Positions 1-6,846 of a DNA stretch of 46,343 nucleotides are shown here, in pieces. The position numbers and the translations under genes were made by a program. The stretch's first letter is position 1; each line of letters starts with the position of its first letter. Source of the DNA: Clostridia bacterium (GTDB lineage Bacteria > Bacillota > Clostridia > Oscillospirales > CAG-272); the NCBI GenBank assembly GCA_017463405.1, contig JAFTPJ010000091.1, forward strand, positions 1-46,343, written 5' to 3'. Under the pieces are notes generated by a model. It made no database searches and was not told where the DNA came from. It worked only from the letters and a program-made list of their open reading frames with translations.

Positions 1-237
1 GACCGCCGCCTTGATGCCGTGCATACCGCCCGTCGCGGGAACAATGACGCTTTTGACGTTTTTGATGATATTACCGCTGAGCAGCAGACGGATTTCGGTG
101 GGATGCCTGCCCAAGGTTTTACCGAGGATCGCGGCGGCGTATGCAATGGCGATTGGCTCGGTACAACCCATGGCGGGGATCAGCTCCTCACGCAAGATAG
201 CGGTGTAATTTTGTACGGTTTGGATTGAAAGTGACAT
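1..237 (-). CDS. L-cysteine desulfidase / UPF0597 family protein, N-terminal part
   Basis: The first 79 codons are present; the rest lies beyond the left edge. The translation begins MSLSIQTVQNYTAIL and contains the block LIPAMGCTEPIAIAYAAA, then GKTLGRHP and PATGGMHGIKAAV. This matches the start of the UPF0597/YhaM (CyuA-like) family, in which the Cys of GCTEP is a conserved cluster-binding residue. Family members break L-cysteine into pyruvate, sulfide and ammonia, or resemble the alpha part of iron-sulfur serine dehydratase. The ATG is preceded by GGAGAG at a good distance, and a promoter lies just upstream. The family call rests on the N-terminus only, so cysteine versus serine as substrate cannot be decided. 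Confidence 0.85.
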   Translation of the reverse strand, partial: MSLSIQTVQNYTAILREELIPAMGCTEPIAIAYAAAILGKTLGRHPTEIRLLLSGNIIKNVKSVIVPATGGMHGIKAAV

Positions 238-271
238 GATTCTCTCCGATTCGCATAATATATCACTTTAT

Positions 272-300
272 ATTATAATACATAAAACACGAAAAATCAA
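272..300 (-). promoter_or_regulatory. Sigma-A promoter of the desulfidase-like gene
   Basis: On the minus strand TTGATT (300-295) and TATAAT (277-272) are separated by 17 bases. Transcription would start near 265, giving a leader of about 28 bases before the ATG at 237. It is the only promoter I list here without a TG one base upstream of the -10 box. Confidence 0.75.
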
Positions 301-587
301 TAGGGAAGCGCAGAAAAGTTGAAAAGTAGCGGTTTTTGGGGGAGCTCTCCGTTTGCAAGGAAGAAGAGCGTGCGTACGAAAGACTACAGGTATTTAACAA
401 TCGAGCACTCCGTAGTTACGCATGCTCCCCTTGTCACGGCAAAGCCGTGACTTCCCTCTCTCGGGGAAACGCTGATTCAATCACGAAAAAACATCTCATC
501 CGTCATATGTCGCCATTCACTCTGATCGTACAAGCAAAACTTGATATTGATTCAAAGAAAAAGATGATATGCAGGGGAATGGATATA
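301..587. other. Intergenic stretch with no supported gene
   Basis: This region separates the divergent promoter of the desulfidase-like gene from the terminator of the lipoprotein at 628. The only open frame (336-647, plus strand) has no convincing ribosome binding site or recognisable protein, and it runs through the palindromic element and the terminator, so I do not call it. The only clear structure is the inverted repeat at 433-451. Confidence 0.6.
421..470. repeat. Palindromic intergenic element (REP/MITE-like)
   Basis: A perfect 8-base inverted repeat, GTCACGGC / GCCGTGAC with an AAA loop, lies at 433-451. It is flanked by a C-rich left side (CTCCCC) and TTCCCTCTCTCGGGG on the right. 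It has no T-tract, so it is not a terminator. The style, with C-rich and G-rich flanks around a short GC palindrome, resembles small dispersed intergenic elements of Clostridia genomes. Only one clear copy of this version is in the window, so dispersal is an inference. Confidence 0.4.
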
Positions 588-616
588 ACAAAAACGGCGC
601 GAACATTCGCGCCGTT
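588..616 (-). terminator. Intrinsic terminator after the 210-residue lipoprotein gene
   Basis: An 11-base perfect stem, AACGGCGCGAA / TTCGCGCCGTT (593-603 and 606-616), is followed on the minus strand by TTTTTG. It lies 12 bases after the stop codon of the lipoprotein gene. Confidence 0.85.
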
Positions 617-627
617 GATGGATTTTA

Positions 628-1260
628 TCAGTTTTTCGTCAGTGTAACGGTCAATTCTCTCGAGCCGTCGGGGAAGGAGTACTCACTATCACCCGTGTAG
701 CCGTCCTTGGTGATCTTTGCGGTGTAGGTGTCCTCTGCAGCGTTGACGATCGCGATACCGTTTTCATCGGTGAAAGCAGGAAGTTGGCAAAGATCTCCGA
801 TGCAAAGTTGAACCTTGACGCCGTCAATAGCCTTACCGTTTTCGTCAATCACGGTAACCTTGTATTCAACTTTTCCGTCGTCGGTTGTTTTGAGCGTAAC
901 GTTCAGCTCGGTTGCATTTGCAGCAAACGCATAGGAGCTTTCAACCTCGTAGCCTGCGACAACGATCGATACGGTGTAAGTTGCTGTTTTGGCGTTTACC
1001 GTTACAATGCCGTTGGCATCGGTAATGGCAAAGGGCTTATCTCCCTCATTGAACTGGACGATGGCACCCTGAATCGGAGTGCCTTGATCGTCAACGATGG
1101 TGACCTTGTAGGTGGCTTCCGTAGCGGGAGCACCGGTGGTTTCCTCGGCGGTCGTGGTTTCAGTATTTCCCGTACCATCCCCGGGGGTGCAGGCGATCAG
1201 CAGTACGCATGCGAGGATGCAGATGAGTGCAAGATATTTGCGGAATGCGGTGTGATTCAT
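628..1260 (-). CDS. Lipoprotein with two carboxypeptidase-regulatory-like (Ig-fold) repeats
   Basis: A 210-residue protein with a lipoprotein signal peptide. A hydrophobic stretch ends in the lipobox LIAC, with Cys24 as the lipidated residue, followed by a Thr/Glu-rich linker. Two homologous modules of about 65 residues follow (about 50-120 and 130-200). Each reads YKVT-(I/V)-x-D-x-x-G-x-x-I-x-G, then a TDANG or TDENG turn, then TY(T/S) and GY. This is the pattern of CarboxypepD_reg-like or Cna-B-like Ig folds used as stalks on surface proteins. No catalytic residues are visible. The start ATG has AGGAGG six bases upstream. The gene has its own promoter and terminator, so it is probably transcribed alone. 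The function is unknown; a surface or adhesive role is an inference. Confidence 0.88.
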   Translation of the reverse strand: MNHTAFRKYLALICILACVLLIACTPGDGTGNTETTTAEETTGAPATEATYKVTIVDDQGTPIQGAIVQFNEGDKPFAITDANGIVTVNAKTATYTVSIVVAGYEVESSYAFAANATELNVTLKTTDDGKVEYKVTVIDENGKAIDGVKVQLCIGDLCQLPAFTDENGIAIVNAAEDTYTAKITKDGYTGDSEYSFPDGSRELTVTLTKN

Positions 1261-1295
1261 AAATAACCTCCTGTGAATCTTCAGTAATCTTATAT

Positions 1296-1324
1296 ATTAT
1301 ATCACTTTTTCCTTTGGATTGCAA
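1296..1324 (-). promoter_or_regulatory. Sigma-A promoter of the 210-residue lipoprotein gene
   Basis: On the minus strand TTGCAA (1324-1319) and TATAAT (1301-1296) are 17 bases apart, and TGA directly precedes the -10 box as an extended -10. The promoter lies between the terminator of the upstream gene and the ribosome binding site of the lipoprotein gene. Confidence 0.8.
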
Positions 1325-1349
1325 GATGTTTGTGAAAAAAAGAATTAAG

Positions 1350-1391
1350 AAAAAGGGTGAGGCAAACGCGAAATGCATTTGGAGCTCACCC
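1350..1391 (-). terminator. Intrinsic terminator after the Cys-repeat lipoprotein gene
   Basis: GGGTGAG (1355-1361) pairs with CTCACCC (1385-1391), and an inner CAAA/TTTG pairing extends the stem. On the minus strand the stem is followed by TTTTTC. Its outer arms and GCGAAA core resemble the much more perfect palindrome at 22638-22676. Confidence 0.75.
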
Positions 1392-1401
1392 CTTGTTGGA
1401 T

Positions 1402-3585
1402 TTATTCGACGTACACGCCGCAATAGAGCAGCCATGCGTAGGTGCTGTTGTAGGGTGCGCCGAGCAGCTTTGCGGTGAAGATGTTGGAATCGGATCCGTC
1501 GCGCCACCAGCCCATCTTGTCACCGAATACTTGAATCGCCTCTGCCAGCTTTTCGGTCAGCGGAACACGAATCGCTTTTTCGGGTGGCGTGTCGTCGGAG
1601 GGCATGCCGTACTGGAGGAACAACTCGTTATAGCTTCGTTTTTCCAGAATGTTGCCGTCCGCATCATAAATATAGGTTCCCATTCTTTGGAGTGCGGAGA
1701 TGGTTTGGATGCTGCTGATAAACTTGGAATCCTCGGTCAGATCGATATAGATGACCGCCCCGTCGGCGCTTCCAAGGTGATAGTAGCCGTCTGTTTCGTT
1801 ATATACCGCTTTGAGCGTCAGATCGGTCAGGTCGAGTGCCTGATAGGTTCCCGTTGGATTGGCGTTCAGCTGGGCGTTGACGGTTTCCTCATCCTCCAGA
1901 TAAGGAGTCCAGGGGATATCGGAGAGCTTTGTGCCGGGCTCGCCTTCGTTTTTGATGTTGAGGATACAGGAGGTCTCTCCTTGGGATTTGATCGAGAAGA
2001 CGAAGTTGCCGCCGAGGTTTCCGGAGTAGACTTTGACCGAGAGCCCGTTGCCGTATTCGTTGATGTCCTCGGAGTCGTTCGCGAGATCATTGCCCTGCAC
2101 GAAGAAGGTACTGCCGTGGTAGCCGACCGAAAGCTCGGGCGCACCCTCATATGTGACCGAGTAGAGCGCTGCCACAGAGGGGATGAATACGAAGAAGGTG
2201 TAGTCATTCGGCGTCAGAGTGACCTCGTAGGAGCCATCGCCGTTGAGTAGATAGGCGGGGTAGTCCTTGCTGATCGGGTTACCGACGAACAAGGGAGATT
2301 CTCTTTGCTCCACTTTTTTATACAGGCGGATCGAGGCGGAGGGATTGGCGGGCGAGATTTTGCAAAGCGAGGTATCGTAGGTATATTCCGTTCCGATCTG
2401 GGACAGATCGATCTCGAGATCGTAGCTGCCGGGCTCAAGATCAAAGGTCAGAAATTTGCCCTCGTAGGGGTACATCTTCAAAAACTCGCCATTTTGCAGA
2501 ATCTTGACAAACGCGCCGTTGATCGGATTTCCGAGTCCGTCAACGATGTGGATACCGTAGGGCTCTGCTATGCCGCAATCGGTGCAGATGTTATTCTCGA
2601 AGCTGTGACCCTTGGCGGGAATGAGGCGACGGGAGACGGTAATCGCGGTGCAGTGTGCGCACTGCTTGCCGTCGGTCAGGCCCGTTTCAGTGCAGGTGGG
2701 GGTAACACCGAGTTCCGTTTTTTCGGCATGTGCACCCATTGCCAGTGTAGTTTGTGCGCTCACGGTTTCGTTACATACGGTGCAAATACGTCCCTCGGTC
2801 AGTCCGGTGGAGTTACAGGTCGGTTTGATACCGGGGATCACGGCGAGCGTGTGGGAAAGTGCCTTGATCGGTGTGCTTTCCATCACCTTTCCGCAACTGC
2901 AAAGCAACTCGGTTTTGCCCTCTGACAGGCAGGTTGCGGGGGTTATGCTTGTTACGGTACCCTTGTGCACGTGCCCTTCGGAAACGGCGGGCAATGATTG
3001 TGTGTTCAGGCGGGTTTGGCAGTACAGGCATTCGGTATACCGCTCACCGGGAGCATTGCTGTCGATGCGATAACCACTCTCCAGGTGCTCTCTTTTGGGA
3101 ACTTCAGTCTGTGCGACCAGCGTTTCGTTACAAACGGTGCAGATTTTACCCGACGTCAGTCCTTTTTCGGTACAGCTTACAGGTTTTCCCGCAACGATCT
3201 GTTCAGTATGGGCTATCTTGTCGATCGCGGTCTGTTCGACGAGCACCGTGGTGCAGTTTTTGCACTTTTTGCCGTCAGTCAATCCTTCCTCGGAGCAGGT
3301 GGGCTGTTTGCCGGGGATAATCTCTTCGACATGTGCGATTTTTTCAATGGTTGCGCTTTCCAGCACGTGATTGCAGGACGTGCATTGCTTTTGGCGCGTT
3401 CCCACTTCGGTACAGGTCGCCGCCTTGGTGATGCCCCATGCGGTGCTTTCGTGTGTGCAGTCGGCATCAGGCGTTTCGGTTGTTTCCTCCCCGTTGCCTC
3501 CGCCACCGCAGGCGGCAAGCGCTAGGGCACATAAAAGCAGGGAAAGCAGGACAAGCAGACGCCACGGATTGGTTGTTTGTTTCAT
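1402..3585 (-). CDS. Lipoprotein with an array of Cys-pair repeats and a DGYYH module
   Basis: A 727-residue secreted lipoprotein with lipobox LAAC (Cys26). Residues about 43-345 hold six or seven repeats of roughly 45 residues, with the pattern PTC-x(5)-GLT-x-GK-x-C-x2-C followed by an AH or GH motif. They look like small zinc-ribbon or treble-clef modules. Such arrays are seen on surface proteins of Firmicutes, but their role is not known to me. A regulatory-like Ig module (YGIHIVDGLGNPINGAFV) follows near 350-420. A beta-rich stretch with PPC-like features comes next, and a C-terminal module from about residue 598 begins DGYYHLG. That module recurs twice in the next gene upstream. The start ATG has GGAGG at good spacing. 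No promoter is visible in the 91 bases between this gene and the one at 3677, so the two may be co-transcribed. Confidence 0.85.
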   Translation of the reverse strand: MKQTTNPWRLLVLLSLLLCALALAACGGGGNGEETTETPDADCTHESTAWGITKAATCTEVGTRQKQCTSCNHVLESATIEKIAHVEEIIPGKQPTCSEEGLTDGKKCKNCTTVLVEQTAIDKIAHTEQIVAGKPVSCTEKGLTSGKICTVCNETLVAQTEVPKREHLESGYRIDSNAPGERYTECLYCQTRLNTQSLPAVSEGHVHKGTVTSITPATCLSEGKTELLCSCGKVMESTPIKALSHTLAVIPGIKPTCNSTGLTEGRICTVCNETVSAQTTLAMGAHAEKTELGVTPTCTETGLTDGKQCAHCTAITVSRRLIPAKGHSFENNICTDCGIAEPYGIHIVDGLGNPINGAFVKILQNGEFLKMYPYEGKFLTFDLEPGSYDLEIDLSQIGTEYTYDTSLCKISPANPSASIRLYKKVEQRESPLFVGNPISKDYPAYLLNGDGSYEVTLTPNDYTFFVFIPSVAALYSVTYEGAPELSVGYHGSTFFVQGNDLANDSEDINEYGNGLSVKVYSGNLGGNFVFSIKSQGETSCILNIKNEGEPGTKLSDIPWTPYLEDEETVNAQLNANPTGTYQALDLTDLTLKAVYNETDGYYHLGSADGAVIYIDLTEDSKFISSIQTISALQRMGTYIYDADGNILEKRSYNELFLQYGMPSDDTPPEKAIRVPLTEKLAEAIQVFGDKMGWWRDGSDSNIFTAKLLGAPYNSTYAWLLYCGVYVE

Positions 3586-3626
3586 AGTTGACCTCCGTAT
3601 AAAAGAATGAATGTGGGGTATTTAGT

Positions 3627-3666
3627 ACCAACGCATCCCCTGAATCGGGGATGCGTTGGTGGTTTT
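3627..3666. terminator. Strong intergenic hairpin with its T-tract on the plus strand
   Basis: A perfect 14-base stem, ACCAACGCATCCCC / GGGGATGCGTTGGT, with a six-base loop (3627-3640, 3647-3660) lies between two minus-strand lipoprotein genes. The T-tract (GGTTTTTT) follows it on the plus strand. In the minus direction, where the genes run, the stem is followed by ACTAAATA with no T-run. It may partly terminate, process or stabilise the lipoprotein mRNA, or stop antisense transcription. Confidence 0.6.
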
Positions 3667-3676
3667 TTATGAGAGA

Positions 3677-6526
3677 TTAAGCCTCGGGACCTACGGTTTT
3701 GTAGTAGTAGCAGAGCTTTGTCCAGGAGTGGTCAACACCCTCAAAGGTGTACTTATCCATCAGCCTCTGCAGGATTGATGCAAGCGTTGCGTCTACGGGA
3801 ACACAGCCAACAAGCTCGGGTGTGCTCTCGTCGGTGATCAGCTTGTCGAGATAAGCGGAAATATCGTCGGTCAGATCCTCACCCTTGCCGTGGTAAATGC
3901 CTGCAAGCACATCCTCCAGCTGATAGAGCTCTGCATTTTCCTCATAGGTGTCAGCCCAAAGATCCACGTAGTACGCACGGCATGCCTCGGTATCGCCGTC
4001 TAACTCGCGTAACTTTGTCAGAACCTGCTGGTCGGTTTCGCTCAACGAGAAGTTGAAGCCGTCCAGTTCGATCATCTTTTGGACGGAGTGGGAGAAGATA
4101 CCTGTGGGCAGGGTGAAGTCGACGTAAACGATCGAGCCCTGCTTACCCCCTGTGAGCTTTTCGTGATAGTAGCCGTCACTGCCGAGCATGACGTCAATAC
4201 CGCCTGCGACGGTTTCATTGATCTGCCCCGAGGCGGTTTCATGATAGGTAAAATAGCCGGGGGAGGCGAGGTGGAAATGCTCGTAGGAGTCGGCAATGAA
4301 CTTGACTGTAAAGGTGAAGGTGCCTGCCGCGTAGATGTCGTAATAAGCAATATCGATATAATAGGTCTTGTCCGCCTCTAGGTAAACGATCATGGAGACG
4401 TTTTTGGTGTCGACCTCGGAGACGTTGTAGGGGCGGTCAACGATGGCGGCGGTGTGGATGATCTCACCATTCGCATTAAATACCCAACCGTTGACCTCGT
4501 CCTCACTCTGGGATTTGATGAGGTATGCGCCGGACTTGGTGGGGACAAATTTGTAGAGGAAGCCGCGGGGCATGATCACGCGTCCGTCATAGGTGACGGT
4601 GTTGAGCTTTTCCTCGTCCTCAGTGGATTCCACGGTTTCGAATGCAGCGAAGCGTGCGATACCCTTGACGGGGTCTTCGAGTTGCTCGTCGGTGCCGTAT
4701 GCGTCATAGTAGGAGCATGCTTGTAGCCATTGGTTGGGATTGTCGAGCTCCAGACCGACGATTTCTGCCGCCTTTTCGAGGATGCCCTTGAGCTCCTCGG
4801 TGACGGGGCAGTAGCCGTAGAGATTGCCGTTGATGGAGTAGTTGCAGTAATTGACGAGTGTTTCGTAAAGATCGGTGCCGTCGTAGACGAGCTGACCGTT
4901 ATAGCCCAGCAGGTTGAGTGAGGTTGCGTTCAGCTGCGTGCTGTCCATGAGGTTGACGAGCAGGATCGGGCCGTTCTCTGTGCCGACGTGATAGTAGCCG
5001 TCGGCGGGGTTGAATACTACGGTTACGTAGTTCCGGAAGCCCAAACCGTTTTTGTTTGGATCGGTCGCTGCCTGACGCGGGATATAGGTTGCCACGTCTA
5101 CCTCATCCTTGGGAACGATGCGGAGGTTGCGCAGGTAAACGGTGTCATCGCCGACGTCGTTGGAATCATCCTTCAGATAGATAAAGGAGACCTTGTAGGT
5201 GCCGTCCTTGACAGCTACATAGGGGTAGCAGGTTTTCCATTCCGTGCTGACACCGGAGAGGGAGTAGATATCCTTTCCGTCCACGAGAATGTAGAGGATG
5301 TCAACGCCGATCTCGGTAGAGGCGAACCATTCGACTGCGAGTGCCTCGCCCGCTTTCATTTCCACAGTTGCATGGAGGGTTGCAAAGGAGGCATCCTTCT
5401 TGATATTTGCGGGATAGATGCAGGAAGCGTCATCCTTCGTGCCCACGAGGAAGGGCCATGAGTATTCTGCGTCGGCACTCTCGGTTTCGGGCGTATAGAT
5501 TGCGGTAAAGCCATCGCCGTTCAGTGCCGCGCCGATCTCCTCGGTGGAGGGCATCGGGATGTTCGGGATCTCTGCGGGAGTCAGTTCATCGATAGATGCA
5601 AAGAGCTTTTGCTCGTAATTGTCAGAAGTGAAGTGTTCAAATGCCGCATTGAAGGGCTTGACACTGGTCAGTCCTCCGATTTCGATCAGGCAAATGGTGC
5701 CGTAGCGGTCGATCATGATCGAGGTGGGATAGCCTTGCAGGCTAAAGGCAGTTCCAAGCGTGGAATAATCCTTTGCAACGGGGAAGGTCAGTCCCATCGA
5801 CGCCTTGAAATCCTTGACCGTGATCTCGTTATCGCTGGGGTAGTTGTTCAGTGCAATGACTTCAATGTCGTCCTTGTAGGTCTCGTAAGCCTCCTCCAGA
5901 TAGGGAAACTCATTGATGCAGGGGGAGCAGGTGGAGTACCAGAAGTTGATCAGGACAGCCTTTTTTGTCTTGAGTGTCTCGGAGAGCGTGAACTTGGTTC
6001 CGTCGGTGGTGGTGACGGTGAAGTCGCGTATGATGTCGCCGAGCTCGTAACTGACGCCGGTCAGATCGCTGTCGGCGATGACCGAGGAGGTCAGTACGAT
6101 ATTTGCCGTCGTGCCCGTAAAGGAGTAACGGGACTCGACGTTATAGCCCTCAAGCGAGGTTTTGGAAAGCTCGACGGTGTAATCGTTTGCCACCTCTAGC
6201 GAGACGGTTCCGATACCGTTTTTATCGGTGGTACTGTAAGCGATCAGTGCGTCTCCCTTATAAATATGGAAGATCAGGTTGGCGATGCCAAGCCCCGAGA
6301 TCGTCTTGACGCTGACTGTGTATTCGGTTTTTCCGTCGGGAGGATTGGTTGTGGAGCTACTGCCGGTCGTGGTTCCGTCCGCCGTTTCGCCTCCGTCGGT
6401 GGTGCCGTCGGTTGTTTCACCGTCGGAGGATGTGCCGTTTCCGCATCCGATCAGCGACGTGGCAAGCGCGGAGAGCAGCAGGAGCAGCGCGAGTAGCGCG
6501 GCTGTACCTTTGAGAGCTTTTTTCAT
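3677..6526 (-). CDS. Lipoprotein with TlpA-like thioredoxin domain and two DGYYH modules
   Basis: A 949-residue secreted lipoprotein with lipobox LIGC (Cys28) and a Thr/Gly linker. A regulatory-like Ig domain (about 65-145) follows. Next is an AhpC/TlpA-type thioredoxin domain (about 155-310) with VLINFWYSTCSPC, putting the redox pair at Cys200 and Cys203, and the cis-Pro segment GYPTSIMID. Such domains reduce or isomerise disulfides outside the membrane. Beta-rich domains follow, then two copies of the DGYYH module (about 510-640 and 785-949), with a PPC-like stretch between them. The ATG at 6526 is chosen over one 81 bases upstream: it has AGGAGA at six bases and begins a normal lipoprotein signal. 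The upstream ATG sits at the predicted transcription start. The partner or substrate of the thioredoxin domain is unknown; the Cys-rich lipoprotein next door is a candidate. Confidence 0.87.
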   Translation of the reverse strand: MKKALKGTAALLALLLLLSALATSLIGCGNGTSSDGETTDGTTDGGETADGTTTGSSSTTNPPDGKTEYTVSVKTISGLGIANLIFHIYKGDALIAYSTTDKNGIGTVSLEVANDYTVELSKTSLEGYNVESRYSFTGTTANIVLTSSVIADSDLTGVSYELGDIIRDFTVTTTDGTKFTLSETLKTKKAVLINFWYSTCSPCINEFPYLEEAYETYKDDIEVIALNNYPSDNEITVKDFKASMGLTFPVAKDYSTLGTAFSLQGYPTSIMIDRYGTICLIEIGGLTSVKPFNAAFEHFTSDNYEQKLFASIDELTPAEIPNIPMPSTEEIGAALNGDGFTAIYTPETESADAEYSWPFLVGTKDDASCIYPANIKKDASFATLHATVEMKAGEALAVEWFASTEIGVDILYILVDGKDIYSLSGVSTEWKTCYPYVAVKDGTYKVSFIYLKDDSNDVGDDTVYLRNLRIVPKDEVDVATYIPRQAATDPNKNGLGFRNYVTVVFNPADGYYHVGTENGPILLVNLMDSTQLNATSLNLLGYNGQLVYDGTDLYETLVNYCNYSINGNLYGYCPVTEELKGILEKAAEIVGLELDNPNQWLQACSYYDAYGTDEQLEDPVKGIARFAAFETVESTEDEEKLNTVTYDGRVIMPRGFLYKFVPTKSGAYLIKSQSEDEVNGWVFNANGEIIHTAAIVDRPYNVSEVDTKNVSMIVYLEADKTYYIDIAYYDIYAAGTFTFTVKFIADSYEHFHLASPGYFTYHETASGQINETVAGGIDVMLGSDGYYHEKLTGGKQGSIVYVDFTLPTGIFSHSVQKMIELDGFNFSLSETDQQVLTKLRELDGDTEACRAYYVDLWADTYEENAELYQLEDVLAGIYHGKGEDLTDDISAYLDKLITDESTPELVGCVPVDATLASILQRLMDKYTFEGVDHSWTKLCYYYKTVGPEA

Positions 6527-6612
6527 GGTGGTTCTCCTGTTTCTTATGTTTTTTCGTTTCTGAACGTTCCGATCCCGCCATTTTTCGGGATGGATACAAA
6601 ACGCCAATTATT

Positions 6613-6641
6613 AGCATACCATATCTTTCGAAAAAAATCAA
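6613..6641 (-). promoter_or_regulatory. Promoter of the thioredoxin lipoprotein gene
   Basis: On the minus strand TTGATT (6641-6636) and TATGCT (6618-6613) are 17 bases apart, with TGG before the -10 box. Transcription would start near 6606, leaving a leader of about 80 bases. It is divergent from the promoter at 6730; the rest of the 320-base gap (6527-6846) holds nothing else I can support. Confidence 0.65.
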
Positions 6642-6729
6642 GTGTTTGCGAAACAGTTTACGCGATATTCACAATTTTGCCCTAATTATGAACTTTTTTA
6701 TAATTTCGTGCAGTTTTTGCAAAAAGCAC

Positions 6730-6758
6730 TTGCAAATATGCAGGTACTATGATATAAT
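6730..6758 (+). promoter_or_regulatory. Sigma-A promoter of the subtilase / peptide-transporter block
   Basis: TTGCAA (6730-6735) and TATAAT (6753-6758) are 17 bases apart with TGA before the -10 box. It lies about 90 bases before the ATG of the giant protease. I see no comparable promoter or terminator before 17.9 kb on this strand. Confidence 0.8.
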
Positions 6759-6846
6759 AGATAGTAACTGTGCGACTTTTCTTTGAGACAGACCCGATAT
6801 ACATACGGAGCACGAAAAAACGGCAAAAAGGAAGGTAAGATTCAAA

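Noticed and set aside
336-647. Plus-strand frame of 103 codons in the first intergenic region
   Set aside because: It runs across the palindrome and the terminator of the convergent lipoprotein gene, lacks a clear ribosome binding site and resembles no protein.
6527-6607. Upstream start for the thioredoxin lipoprotein
   Set aside because: It would put 27 charged residues before the lipoprotein signal and lies at the predicted transcription start.
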